Shown piece by piece: positions 1-8,168 of a stretch of DNA of 64,000 nt; positions within the stretch are counted from its first letter, which is position 1, and every line of letters starts with the position of its first letter. The DNA comes from Pseudomonadota bacterium (GTDB lineage Bacteria; Desulfobacterota; Desulfobulbia; Desulfobulbales; Desulfocapsaceae). Location of the stretch: NCBI GenBank assembly GCA_023412495.1, contig JAEYNP010000062.1, forward strand, positions 1 to 64,000, written 5' to 3'. A program made the position numbers and the translations under genes. The notes beneath the pieces are model-generated. The model ran no database searches. It saw only the letters and a program-made list of their open reading frames with translations, and was not told the origin of the DNA.

Positions 1-2
1 GA

Positions 3-122
3 AGCTACCTGACGACCTGCAGAAAGCAGGATGTGTCGGCTACGGAAGCACTGCGTCTATTATTCCAAGGCAAATGGCCGGCATTCATGGATTCGGCTGT
101 AGCTGAAATGGGTGCTGAATAG
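3..122 (+). pseudogene. C-terminal fragment of a transposase (IS66-like?)
   Basis: The frame starting at base 3 stays open for 39 codons and stops at 120-122, so the window opens inside a gene. The visible residues (SYLTTCRKQ..., then EALRLLFQGKWPAF) resemble the extreme C-terminus of IS66-type transposases in overall feel. This is recall, not a search. The reading frame is intact as far as it can be seen, but nothing can be said about the rest, which lies outside the window. The following 390 bases are AT-rich and contain no convincing gene. Confidence 0.4.
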
Positions 123-517
123 TTACGATATTAATTGACATATTATACCAGCAGCCAAAACAACGAAAGAAAATTATGAAAAAATCCGAAGTCTTATAAA
201 ATATCGAAGTAATAACATACTAAGATTATAAACCTACAAATTGGACGACACTACTGGCTTTTTTACTAATCTTCAATAGGTATATATACCTATTTTTCCC
301 ATTTACTTTTTGCACAATGAAAGAAAATAATGATTGTCTCCACTGATGAATGAATGGCCCACCCACCACCGATAAACTGACCCACCTGATTGCTGTTTTC
401 CCCTGCCCTACGATATTAGTTCAGACAGAGAGAGGCTTAAGGATTAAGACCAGGGTTTAAATTAGAAAAGTGCAAGTAGTTCCTTCGGATGTATCATCGC
501 GAACCACAGGAGGAACG

Positions 518-655
518 ATGAAAAAGCAAAGACGGAAGCACACATCAGAGTTTAGGCCAGGGTGGCGTTGGAGGCGATCCGGGGCGCGAAGACGATCAAC
601 TGTGACTGATCAAGGCATCGATGGAAAAACTGAGAAAAGCGTGCAAGAGAAGTGA
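518..655 (+). pseudogene. Frameshifted remnant of an IS3-family OrfA
   Basis: An ATG at 518 follows a good ribosome site (AGGAGGA, 508-514) and begins MKKQRRKHTSEF, the typical start of an IS3-family OrfA helix-turn-helix protein. The expected continuation (ARVALEAIRGAKTIN) is present but one frame away from about base 553, consistent with a single lost base in a Lys codon. The shifted frame then stops after about 17 codons. No OrfB (DDE integrase) follows, so this is a dead fragment. It sits with another transposase fragment at the window edge. Confidence 0.6.
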
Positions 656-1072
656 GGGAAATGAAAGGAGCCCCTCAAGTATCTTGGCGGATTCTTCGTT
701 GGGGGCTCCTGCCTTAGCGTACATACAGGCAGGAGTAATGTTACCAGAACTTCTTCGTTGCGTCAGTCTTTTTACTGTTCTTCACCGCATCCCACCGAGA
801 CCTTGCCGACCAGACTCGACAAGCCGGTTGTCCCTATTGTCAAGGCCCTCTGCATACCGCGGAAGCCTCGAGGTAGTCCGCGAGGTAGGGGCGAATCTTG
901 TATTCGCCCGAGGGGAGTGCGGAGCAAGCTTTTACACAGGATCGGACTGAAGTGGAGGTAAAGAATCTCTTCGCCATGCCTACGGGCGATCACGAGGATC
1001 GCCCTATATCCCTGAGCACGGACGCATCGATGAAAATATGACGCAAGGATTCGGAAAAGAAGCCCGGGTGAA
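656..1072. other. Gene-free stretch with inverted repeats
   Basis: No supportable gene. It holds two overlapping, mutually exclusive hairpins: GGAGCCCC (668-675) with GGGGCTCC (702-709), and CTCCTGCCT (706-714) with AGGCAGGAG (727-735). It also holds one copy of the GGGCGAAT/ATTCGCCC palindrome family at 886-914. A 73-codon frame on the minus strand across 772-993 reads through that palindrome and has no recognisable family features. Confidence 0.5.
886..914. repeat. Dispersed palindrome, family A (GGGCGAAT...ATTCGCCC)
   Basis: GGGGCGAAT, a short loop, then ATTCGCCC. The same core occurs as a perfect 15-bp-arm palindrome at 7004-7038. It is noncoding and lies in a spacer. Confidence 0.6.
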
Positions 1073-2755
1073 TTACTTTTTCAGTCGGTTGAGGCTGCTG
1101 AGCACCGCCTTGATCGAGGCTATGATGATGTCGGTATCCACTCCCGTGCCCCAGCAGGACCGGCCGTTCGGCATTTCGATCTCGATATAGGCGGCGGCCT
1201 TGGCGCTGGAGCCGCCGTTCAGGGCGTGCTCGTCATAGTGGCACAGGCGGAACTCGCCGGTGACGTCCTTTTTCAAGGCCGAGCAGAAGGCGTCCAGCGG
1301 GCCGTTGCCGGAGGCGAAGATGGTGATTTCCCGACCGTCGACGAGGAGCGTGGCCTCGATGGTGGCGTGGGAGCCGCTCTCGTTCTCGCTGATATGGCGC
1401 TTAACGACGTTGAAAGCCTTCAGTTCGTAGGGCGTCTTCAAGCTGAGATATTCTCTGGCGAAGGTTTGGTAGATCTCGTCGTGGCGCAGTTCGCGCCCTT
1501 CCCGGTCGGTGACGGCCTGGATGATCTTGCCGAATTCCGGGTGCATGGTCTTCGGCATGCGGAAGCCGAATTCCTTCTCCATCACGTATGCGACGCCGCC
1601 CTTACCGGACTGGCTGTTGATGCGGATGATCGACTCGTAGGTGCGGCCGACGTCGGAGGGATCGATGGGGAGGTAGGGAACCTCCCACAGCTCCGAGCCG
1701 AGTTCCTGATATTCGTGCATCCCTTTGTTGATGGCGTCCTGGTGGGATCCGGAAAACGCTGTGTATACCAGCTCTCCGGCGTAGGGGTGACGCGGATGGA
1801 CTGTCAGGTGGGTGACCCGCTCGTAGACATCGACCAGGCGGTTCATGTCGTGGATATCGAGCCCTGGGTCCACCCCTTGCGTGAACAAGTTCAGGGCAAG
1901 GGTCACGATATCGACGTTGCCGGTGCGCTCGCCGTTGCCGAAGAGCGTCCCCTCGACACGCTCGCCGCCGGCCATGAGGGCCAGCTCGGTGGCGGCCACG
2001 GCGCAGCCGCGGTCATTGTGGGCATGGAGGCTGACGATCGCCGACTCGCGGTTTTTCATGCGGGTGCAGAACCACTCGATCTGATCGGCATAGATGTTGG
2101 GGGTGGCCAGTTCGACGGTCGCCGGTAGATTGAGAATCAGCTTGTTCTCGGGGGTCGGCCGCAGAACGTCCATGACCGCCTCGCAGACTTCCAAAGCGAA
2201 ATCGAGTTCCGTCCCGGTGAAGCTCTCCGGGGAATACTCATAGTGAAACCGGGTTTCCGGGTATTTCTGTTCTTCCTGCTTGAGCAGTTTCGCACCCTGG
2301 ATGGCGAGATCGAGGATCTCCTTGCGGCTCATTTTAAAGACCGTCCGCCGCTGCAGGGTCGAGGTCGAGTTGTAGAGGTGGACCACCGCCTCCCTCGCGC
2401 CCTTCACCGATTCGAAGGTCTTCTTGATCAGGTGCTCGCGGGCCTGGGTCAGAACCTGGATCAGCACCCCTTCCGGGATCAGGTTCCGTTCGATGAGCAC
2501 GCGGGTGAACTCGTATTCGACCTGGGAGGCGGACGGGAAACCTACCTCGATTTCCTTGAAGCCGATATCGGCAAGGAGTTGAAACATCTCGAGTTTCTTA
2601 TTGAGGCTCATCGGCTGGATAAGCGCCTGGTTGCCGTCGCGCAGATCGACGCTGCACCAGGTGGGAGCCTTCTCGATGGTTTTTCCCGGCCAGGTTCGAT
2701 TCGGCAGATTAACCGGCGGATAGGGACGATACTTTTTCACCAACTCGGGATTCAT
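1073..2755 (-). CDS. leuA: 2-isopropylmalate synthase
   Basis: Condenses acetyl-CoA with 2-oxoisovalerate, the committed step of leucine synthesis. About 560 residues, the length of the long fungal/actinobacterial-type (LeuA2) enzymes. The N-terminal TIM barrel carries the R-D-G-N-Q substrate/metal motif (SVDLRDGNQAL) and the HAHNDRG metal-binding histidines. The C-terminal third (from about HISENESGSHATIEATLLVDG) is the regulatory domain that senses leucine in this family. The start is placed at 2755 because GAGGAG lies 6 bases upstream; a longer frame to 2806 would begin inside the attenuator hairpin. Leucine also appears to control the gene by transcription attenuation (leader peptide 2846-2923, terminator 2785-2817). 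The product feeds the same branched-chain pathway as the divergent ilvBH. Confidence 0.96.
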   Translation of the reverse strand: MNPELVKKYRPYPPVNLPNRTWPGKTIEKAPTWCSVDLRDGNQALIQPMSLNKKLEMFQLLADIGFKEIEVGFPSASQVEYEFTRVLIERNLIPEGVLIQVLTQAREHLIKKTFESVKGAREAVVHLYNSTSTLQRRTVFKMSRKEILDLAIQGAKLLKQEEQKYPETRFHYEYSPESFTGTELDFALEVCEAVMDVLRPTPENKLILNLPATVELATPNIYADQIEWFCTRMKNRESAIVSLHAHNDRGCAVAATELALMAGGERVEGTLFGNGERTGNVDIVTLALNLFTQGVDPGLDIHDMNRLVDVYERVTHLTVHPRHPYAGELVYTAFSGSHQDAINKGMHEYQELGSELWEVPYLPIDPSDVGRTYESIIRINSQSGKGGVAYVMEKEFGFRMPKTMHPEFGKIIQAVTDREGRELRHDEIYQTFAREYLSLKTPYELKAFNVVKRHISENESGSHATIEATLLVDGREITIFASGNGPLDAFCSALKKDVTGEFRLCHYDEHALNGGSSAKAAAYIEIEMPNGRSCWGTGVDTDIIIASIKAVLSSLNRLKK

Positions 2756-2784
2756 TTTTTCTCCTCGCTTCGGATTCTTCAAAC

Positions 2785-2817
2785 AAAAAAGGCCACGGTC
2801 TTGCAACCGTGGCCTTT
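2785..2817 (-). terminator. Attenuator terminator of leuA
   Basis: On the minus strand, AAAGGCCACGGT (2817-2806), a 6-base loop and ACCGTGGCCTTT (2799-2788) form a 12-bp stem followed at once by a T run. It sits between the leader peptide and the leuA ribosome site, so it can only act as an attenuator of leuA. A CCGTGGC segment inside the leader-peptide coding region (2870-2864) can pair with the GCCACGG of the 5' arm, giving the alternative antiterminator. Confidence 0.85.
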
Positions 2818-2845
2818 CAGGAAACAGAGTCTTCGAAAACTCGAA

Positions 2846-2923
2846 CTACAACCCCTCCGTATCAGCCACGGAATCAGCCGATAGACCTAGTAGGGAAAGT
2901 AGTAGCGAGTTTGCTATAATCAT
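2846..2923 (-). CDS. leuL: leu operon leader peptide
   Basis: A 25-codon frame, too short for routine ORF calling, just upstream of the leuA attenuator. It begins ATG ATT ATA and contains the run Leu-Leu-Leu-Ser-Leu-Leu-Gly-Leu, written with CTA five times and CTT once. It ends TTG TAG, so 7 of 25 residues are leucine. CTA appears uncommon in the neighbouring genes, which favour CTG/CTC. Ribosome stalling at these codons would free the downstream CCGTGGC to pair with the terminator arm and let leuA be transcribed. No strong ribosome site is visible before the ATG, as with some other leader peptides. Confidence 0.8.
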   Translation of the reverse strand: MIIANSLLLSLLGLSADSVADTEGL

Positions 2924-2968
2924 ATCATATGCATATACTGGAGTTTTGCCGAAAACGCATGGGGATGA

Positions 2969-2996
2969 TTTACACATCTTCAGCAGCTGTTGTCAA
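2969..2996 (-). promoter_or_regulatory. Possible leuL-leuA promoter
   Basis: TTGACA (2996-2991) is followed 16 bases later by TGTAAA (2974-2969) on the minus strand. The -35 is perfect and the -10 weak. It would place the transcript start about 40 bases before the leader peptide. Confidence 0.4.
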
Positions 2997-3067
2997 GGAA
3001 GTTTTCGCGGCCCCGCCCAAGCCCCGGACTCCAATGTCGCTAACTTCAGCGTTACCCTCCAAATCCG

Positions 3068-3533
3068 TTTCGGTATCGGTATCGGTATCGAAATACAGAG
3101 AGTTGTATCAAGTAAGAATTTCCTTTTATGAATTTCGATCGTTTCCACGCTCCATCGTGGGGACGCAGCCTGGGACGCTCCTGCGTCCAGGAGTTGACGG
3201 GAAACGCGCATGGCCAGAAGCCGCTATGTGATCATGAAGCCGGACAAATCTGATTTTTGTACATGGTTCGAGTGGCTTCCCGTCTTCACCCGTCCGGATT
3301 TGGTATGGATATATCCATCAAAGAGATGTGAACCTGTCTGAACACCGAAAAATTACCTCTGACAACTGGGGCTGATCGGGATCGATCTGTGACTCTAACG
3401 AAACGGGGACGCGGGAGCGTCCAAGGCTGCATTCCCACGCTGGAGCGTAGGAACGATCAACGATGCACAATTCGATTTTCCTTTTCGATTCCGATTCCGG
3501 TACCGATACCGATAGCGATCCCGATAAAGATAG
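3068..3533. repeat. Repeat-rich leuA/ilvB divergent spacer
   Basis: No gene is supported between 2997 and 3616. It contains two inversely oriented arms of the hexamer-phased GGTATC/GATACC repeat (family C) at 3068-3096 and 3481-3527, about 385 bases apart. Between them lie two copies of the TTCCCACGCT-nn-AGCGTGGGAA palindrome family (family B) at 3137-3170 and 3424-3456. Short open frames here read through the repeats and are not gene-like. Confidence 0.65.
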
Positions 3534-3616
3534 GAGGTTCCCGAGTTAAATGCCATTGCCAAGCACCATGAAGGGAACTGGGAGCTTGCGAGAAACCGGG
3601 GCTCGCGCCATTGCGG

Positions 3617-3645
3617 TTGACATGCACGAGGTTGACAGATATATT
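3617..3645 (+). promoter_or_regulatory. Sigma-70 promoter for ilvB
   Basis: TTGACA (3617-3622), exactly 17 bases, then TATATT (3640-3645). This is the best promoter match in the spacer. It implies a leader RNA of about 250 bases before ilvB. The leader contains a 61-codon frame (3704-3889) with clustered Leu/Val codons, but no terminator with a T run is visible, so attenuation is not demonstrated. Confidence 0.65.
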
Positions 3646-3900
3646 CCCCTCTCAAATGTTTAATCAAAAAGGTTTTTCCCTGTGACGCCGTGGCGGGGAC
3701 AGAATGATTTTCGAGGAAAAAGCAGCGCGAAATGATTTGGTCCGCCTCCTTATGCCGCGTCGGGGAAAAGTTGCCTTGCCCGATGCATTGACGGCACGAA
3801 GCAGAAAGCTGTCTCGTCAAGTGACGGACAGAATCCATTCCTTTTCGGCATTCCAGATGTTCTTCCGCTGCAAATTCATTTCACAATAGGGAACAGATTA

Positions 3901-5598
3901 ATGGGGAAAATTTCCGGATCCCAGGCGATCGTCAAATGCCTTCAGGAAGAAGGCGTGAAAATAATCTTCGGCTATCCCGGCGGGGCGGTGCTCGATCTTT
4001 ATGATGCCCTGATGGATGCCGATATCACCAATGTGCTGGTCCGTCACGAACAGGGTGCGGTCCATGCCGCGGACGGCCTGGCCAGGGTAACCGGCGAAGT
4101 GGGGGTCGCAGTCCTCACCTCCGGCCCCGGCGCTACCAACGGCGTCACCGGCATCGCCACGGCCTACGCAGATTCTATTCCCCTGGTCATTCTGACCGGG
4201 CAGGTGCCCCGGGCGCTGATCGGCAACGATGCCTTCCAGGAAGTCGACATCGTCGGCATCACCAGGCCCTGCACCAAGCACAACTACCTGGTCAACAACG
4301 TCGAGGACCTGGTCCCCACCCTGCGGGAGGCCTTCCATATCGCCCGGAGCGGAAGGCCGGGGCCCGTACTGGTCGATCTGCCGAAGGACCTGCAGTCCAG
4401 CAAGGTGACCTATCCGGAAAAGCAACCGATCCATATCGCCAGCTATCAGCCGAACTACAAGCCGCACCCGGTCCAGGTCGAAAAGGCCTGCCGAAGGATC
4501 ATGAAAGCGACCCGGCCGGTGCTGTATGTCGGCGGCGGCGTCATTCTCTCGAACGCGAGCGAACAGCTCACCGAGTTCGCGCGCAAGCTCCAGATCCCGG
4601 TCACCATGACCCTCATGGGCCTGGGCGCCTTTCCCGGCTCCGATCCCCTGTCCATGGGAATGCTCGGCATGCACGGCACCTACACGGCGAATATGGCCGT
4701 GGCCGAGTGCGACCTGCTGATCGCGGTGGGCGCCCGCTTCGACGACCGGGTGACCGGCAAGCTCACCGAGTTCGCCAAGAAGTCGGAGATCATCCATGTC
4801 GATATCGATCCCACCTCGATCAGCAAGAACGTCAAGGTCCATATCCCCATCGTCGCCGACTGCAAGAACGCCCTGAAGGCGATGAACAAATGGTTCGACA
4901 CGGAGTCGGTCAACCTGGCGGAAGAAGCGGCGCGCCACCAGTCGTGGATCGAGACGATCAAGGGCTGGAGCGAGAAGCATCCCCTCGCCTACAAGGAGAA
5001 CCACACCATCATCAAGCCGCAGTACATCATCGAAACGATCCACAGGCTGACAGGCGGCAAGGCGATCATCACCACCGAGGTCGGCCAGAACCAGATGTGG
5101 ACCGCCCAGTTCCACAAGTTCGATTATCCCCGGCACTTCGTCACCTCCGGCGGCCTGGGCACCATGGGCTTCGGGCTGCCGGCCGCCATCGGGGCGCAGA
5201 TGGCCTTTCCGGACCGCACGGTCATAGACATAGCGGGCGACGGCTCCATTCAGATGAACATCCAGGAGCTGGCCACAGCCAGGCAGTTCAACTGCCCGGT
5301 CAAGATAGCCATCCTCAACAACGGCTATCTCGGCATGGTCAGGCAGTGGCAGGAGCTGTTCTACGACAGGCGATACTCCTCGACCACCATGAACGTGGTG
5401 CCGGATTTCGTCGAACTGGCAAAAGCCTACGGCGCCGTCGGCCTCAGGGCGACCCGCAAAAGTGAGGTGGAGCCGGTGATCAGGGAGGCGCTTGCTACCA
5501 AGAACGTGGTGATCATGGATTTTAAGATCGAGCAGGAAGAAGGGGTGTACCCGATGGTTCCGGCCGGGAAAGCCACCACCGAGATGCTGCTGGTATAG
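3901..5598 (+). CDS. ilvB: Acetolactate synthase, large (catalytic) subunit
   Basis: ThDP- and FAD-dependent enzyme joining two pyruvates (valine/leucine) or pyruvate with 2-oxobutyrate (isoleucine). 565 residues, normal for the family. The order is the standard one: an N-terminal PYR domain with the catalytic glutamate region (RHEQGAVHAADGLAR), a central FAD/transhydrogenase-like domain, and a C-terminal PP domain with the ThDP motif GDGSIQMNIQELATA...NNGYLGMVRQWQ. The ATG at 3901 lies after GGGAA at 3890-3894. The regulatory subunit follows 44 bases downstream. The biosynthetic rather than catabolic form is inferred from the adjacent small subunit and from FAD-domain conservation. Confidence 0.97.
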   Translation: MGKISGSQAIVKCLQEEGVKIIFGYPGGAVLDLYDALMDADITNVLVRHEQGAVHAADGLARVTGEVGVAVLTSGPGATNGVTGIATAYADSIPLVILTGQVPRALIGNDAFQEVDIVGITRPCTKHNYLVNNVEDLVPTLREAFHIARSGRPGPVLVDLPKDLQSSKVTYPEKQPIHIASYQPNYKPHPVQVEKACRRIMKATRPVLYVGGGVILSNASEQLTEFARKLQIPVTMTLMGLGAFPGSDPLSMGMLGMHGTYTANMAVAECDLLIAVGARFDDRVTGKLTEFAKKSEIIHVDIDPTSISKNVKVHIPIVADCKNALKAMNKWFDTESVNLAEEAARHQSWIETIKGWSEKHPLAYKENHTIIKPQYIIETIHRLTGGKAIITTEVGQNQMWTAQFHKFDYPRHFVTSGGLGTMGFGLPAAIGAQMAFPDRTVIDIAGDGSIQMNIQELATARQFNCPVKIAILNNGYLGMVRQWQELFYDRRYSSTTMNVVPDFVELAKAYGAVGLRATRKSEVEPVIREALATKNVVIMDFKIEQEEGVYPMVPAGKATTEMLLV

Positions 5599-5642
5599 AC
5601 CGATTACTCAGAACCTGAACTTTCCACTTGCAGGAACGACAG

Positions 5643-6131
5643 ATGAAACATACGATTTCCGTGCTTCTTCAAAACAAACCGGGCGTCCTCTCCCGGGTGA
5701 CAGGTCTCTTCAGCGGCCGCGGCTTCAACATCGAGAGCCTCTGCGTGGCGGAGACACTCGACTCGAACGTCTCTTGCCTGACCGTTGTGTCACGGGGCGA
5801 CGAAGCCATTCTCGAGCAGATAACCAAACAGCTCAACAAGTTGATTGATGTCATCAAGGTCACTGAAATTACTACAGAAAAAGATTTTGTCGAAAGGGAG
5901 ATGGTGCTGATTCGCGTCAAGGCAGAGGCCCAGACCCGCGCCGAAGTGCTGCGGGTCATCGATATTTTTCGCGGCAAGGTGGTGGATGTCAGCGCCAAGA
6001 GTTACGCCGTGGAGGTGACCGGATCGGCGTCGAAGATCCAGGCCGTCATCGATATCCTGCGGCCGATCGGCATCAAGGAAATCATCCGTACCGGTGTTAT
6101 TGCAATGGGCCGGGCAACCAAAACCAAATAA
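5643..6131 (+). CDS. ilvH: Acetolactate synthase, small (regulatory) subunit
   Basis: Valine-sensing partner of IlvB. The N-terminal ACT domain (HTISVLLQNKPGVLSRVTGLFSGRGFNIESL) carries the glycine-rich ligand loop. The C-terminal half (MVLIRVKAEAQTRAEVLRVIDIFRGKVVD...) is the second regulatory domain of the long IlvH/IlvN type. Length is about 162 residues. The ATG at 5643 is chosen because AGGA lies 8 bases upstream; the TTG at 5628 would give five extra residues that precede the conserved ACT start. Co-transcribed with ilvB. Confidence 0.95.
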   Translation: MKHTISVLLQNKPGVLSRVTGLFSGRGFNIESLCVAETLDSNVSCLTVVSRGDEAILEQITKQLNKLIDVIKVTEITTEKDFVEREMVLIRVKAEAQTRAEVLRVIDIFRGKVVDVSAKSYAVEVTGSASKIQAVIDILRPIGIKEIIRTGVIAMGRATKTK

Positions 6132-6141
6132 CGATGGACTC

Positions 6142-6172
6142 GTCCATCTTCACGGGTTGGAGCACTTTTTAC
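6142..6172. repeat. Repeat family E, copy 1 (after ilvH)
   Basis: A 31-base segment running from GTCCATCTTCACGGG to AGCACTTTTTAC recurs with few differences at 17228-17258. Both copies lie just after a stop codon (ilvH; yggS). Confidence 0.55.
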
Positions 6173-6206
6173 AACTTTAAATGACATACTACCAAGGTTT
6201 AAACAT

Positions 6207-6863
6207 ATGCTTACACCACAAGTACCCGTCGCCAAGGAAGGGTACCCATTCATCTTCTTTGCCGGATTCTGCACCCTTTTGGCGGCAATCTTCGGAATGA
6301 ACGTCCTGACCGGCATCCTGCTGGTCGTCACCTTCTTCATCCTCTGCTTTTTCCGCGATCCGGAGCGATTCGTCACGGACCGGGAGGATGCGGTCGTCTC
6401 CCCCGCCGACGGCAGAATCATTGGCATCGAACGAGTGACGGACGATAAATTCACGGAGAGTGAGGCGCAGAGGATTTCGATCTTCATGAATGTTTTCAAT
6501 GTTCACGTGAACAGGGTCCCCGCGACCGGCAAGGTCGAGAAAATTCTCTATTACCAGGGTAAATTCTATTCCGCCGACTGCGACAAAGCCGGTCTGCAGA
6601 ATGAATATTGCGCCACAGTCATCACCACGCCGCAGGGCAAAAAGCTGGCCTTTGTCCAGATCGCCGGCCTCATCGCCAGAAGGATCGTCAGCTGGCTCGA
6701 GCTGGGGGACAATATCGTGCGGGGCAAACGTTTCGGCCTCATTCGCTTCGGCTCGCGAGTCGATCTCTATCTGCCGCTCGACACGGAGATCCTGGTCCAG
6801 ACAGGGCAGAAGGTTTGTGCCGGAGAGACCATTCTCGCCCGTCTGCGCTGCTCCCTTCCTTGA
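6207..6863 (+). CDS. psd: Phosphatidylserine decarboxylase proenzyme
   Basis: Makes phosphatidylethanolamine from phosphatidylserine. It is the short (about 218-residue) bacterial Psd type. Two N-terminal hydrophobic segments (about residues 12-48) anchor it to the membrane. Conserved blocks include FFRDPER, SPADGRI and NVFNVHVNRVP. The self-cleavage Gly-Ser that becomes the pyruvoyl group is in IRFGSRVDLYLP. The preceding residue is Phe instead of the common Leu (LGS). Together with pssA it forms the complete CDP-DAG to PE branch. Confidence 0.95.
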   Translation: MLTPQVPVAKEGYPFIFFAGFCTLLAAIFGMNVLTGILLVVTFFILCFFRDPERFVTDREDAVVSPADGRIIGIERVTDDKFTESEAQRISIFMNVFNVHVNRVPATGKVEKILYYQGKFYSADCDKAGLQNEYCATVITTPQGKKLAFVQIAGLIARRIVSWLELGDNIVRGKRFGLIRFGSRVDLYLPLDTEILVQTGQKVCAGETILARLRCSLP

Positions 6864-7229
6864 GGAGATAACTACCTCTTCCAAACTCGTGCCCTGTCAA
6901 GCATCGATCGTTTGCCACGCTGGAGCGAGGGAACGATCTGGCACCGCGCTGAATTTTCTCCTCCACAGGGAATATAAGTACCGTAAACATCCAGCCGTTT
7001 CGCCTTGTACGGGCGAATCTTACATTCGCCCGTACAAGATACATTTGCTCGTTCCCACGTCGATCGTTCCCGCGCTCCAGCGTGGTAACGACCATCCGTG
7101 AGATACCCCCAAGGGATATAAGTGCTTTACAGCTTTTTTCTGTTTTTTCCTGAACGAAAATAATCTGTAAGGCACTAATAGGCTTTGCATAAAGCGGCTT
7201 CATATGTATACACTGAACAGGTAAGTAGA
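6864..7229. other. psd-pssA spacer with palindromes
   Basis: No gene. It holds two family B palindromes (6904-6937 and 7062-7093) and a perfect family A palindrome (7004-7038). An inverted pair AGTGCTTTACAG / CTGTAAGGCACT lies at about 7118-7178. Confidence 0.55.
7004..7038. repeat. Perfect palindrome, family A
   Basis: CTTGTACGGGCGAAT (7004-7018), loop CTTAC, ATTCGCCCGTACAAG (7024-7038): 15-bp arms with no mismatch. Related cores at 886-914 and, degenerate, near 54397-54413. Both arms lie in noncoding DNA. Confidence 0.75.
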
Positions 7230-7272
7230 CGGCTCAACCAAACAACTAGCCGAGCTGTCGCGTTTTTTTATT
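7228..7272 (+). terminator. Hairpin plus T run just before pssA
   Basis: GACGGCTC and GAGCTGTC (one mismatch) can pair around a 16-base loop, followed by GCG and a seven-T run. The pssA ribosome site comes next. It has the shape of an intrinsic terminator. In this place it would either end upstream transcripts or act as an attenuator of pssA. Confidence 0.4.
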
Positions 7273-7287
7273 TTTGGAGATACCACC

Positions 7288-8052
7288 ATGGCTGAAGAAC
7301 ACGCGGAAATGAGTTCCAAGTTTTATCCCCTCCCCTGCATGTTTACCATCGCAAGCCTGTTTTGCGGCTTCTATTCTATCCTGGCCGCCATAAAAGGCGA
7401 TTTTGTCGTTGCCGCAGTGGCCATTCTGGTGGCAGCGGTCTTCGACGGCCTCGACGGCAGGGTCGCCAGGTTGACTGGCACCACCAGCACCTTCGGCGTG
7501 GAGCTCGATTCACTCTGCGACCTCGTGTCGTTCGGGGTGGCGCCGGCCCTGCTTGCCTATTTCTGGACTCTGCAAACCTATGGCCGTTACGGGTGGCTCG
7601 CGGCCTTCCTCTATGTGGCAACAACTTCGTTGCGTCTGGCCCGATTCAACAGCCAGAATTCGCCTTCCGCGAAACACTTTACCGGCCTGCCCTGCCCCGC
7701 CGCGGCCAGCATGATTTGCGCCACCGTCCTCTTTGCCGATTACCTGGGCGTCGAAGGCTCCGTGAAACATCTGGCGCTGCTGCTCTTGGTTTATCTGTTG
7801 GCCTATCTGATGGTTTCCACCCATCCCTATTATAGTTTCAAAAAGCCACCGCAGACGACCAGATCCCGGACTTTCCAACTTCTCGTCGGCCTGGTCCTGC
7901 TCCTTGTTCTCTTTGCGGCTGAACCTCAGGTCATGATGTTCATCACCTTCTTGCTGTACATCGTCTCCGGTCCTTTTTTTGCGGCGGTCAGGAGAATAAG
8001 GGCTGTGGTGGCCAGGGTCGAGACTGCCCGGAAGACTTCGGCAGAAAGATGA
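7288..8052 (+). CDS. pssA: CDP-diacylglycerol-serine O-phosphatidyltransferase
   Basis: Integral membrane CDP-alcohol phosphatidyltransferase that makes phosphatidylserine from CDP-DAG and serine. The signature D-G-x2-A-R-x8-G-x3-D-x3-D is complete in DGRVARLTGTTSTFGVELDSLCD (around residues 54-76). Several hydrophobic helices follow, ending in a basic cytoplasmic tail. About 254 residues, normal for the type II (Bacillus-like) enzyme. The start ATG has GGAG 12 bases upstream and precedes the first helix. Its product is the substrate of the upstream psd. Confidence 0.94.
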   Translation: MAEEHAEMSSKFYPLPCMFTIASLFCGFYSILAAIKGDFVVAAVAILVAAVFDGLDGRVARLTGTTSTFGVELDSLCDLVSFGVAPALLAYFWTLQTYGRYGWLAAFLYVATTSLRLARFNSQNSPSAKHFTGLPCPAAASMICATVLFADYLGVEGSVKHLALLLLVYLLAYLMVSTHPYYSFKKPPQTTRSRTFQLLVGLVLLLVLFAAEPQVMMFITFLLYIVSGPFFAAVRRIRAVVARVETARKTSAER

Positions 8053-8068
8053 GAGCCACCGAGCGTAT

Positions 8069-8085
8069 GGTGCACTCCGTGCACC
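8069..8085. repeat. Short palindrome GGTGCAC-n3-GTGCACC
   Basis: Seven-base arms (8069-8075, 8079-8085), followed by further TGCA motifs to 8102, in the pssA-rsmD spacer. It could be an operator or simply a small structured spacer. Confidence 0.4.
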
Positions 8086-8168
8086 TGGTGCATGGAATGC
8101 ACTTTACAATCCATTGCTTCGGGTGCGCTTCCTGCTAATCGGTTTTTAAATTCTATAGAATAAGACCT

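Noticed and set aside
3068..3533. Possible CRISPR-like array of GGTATC/GATACC repeats
   Set aside because: Units are six bases, contiguous and in inverse arms without regular spacers, and no cas genes are near.
3704..3889. 61-codon frame as an ilv leader peptide
   Set aside because: Longer than typical leader peptides, only moderate Leu/Val clustering, and no terminator or antiterminator visible. Kept only as a note under the ilvB leader.
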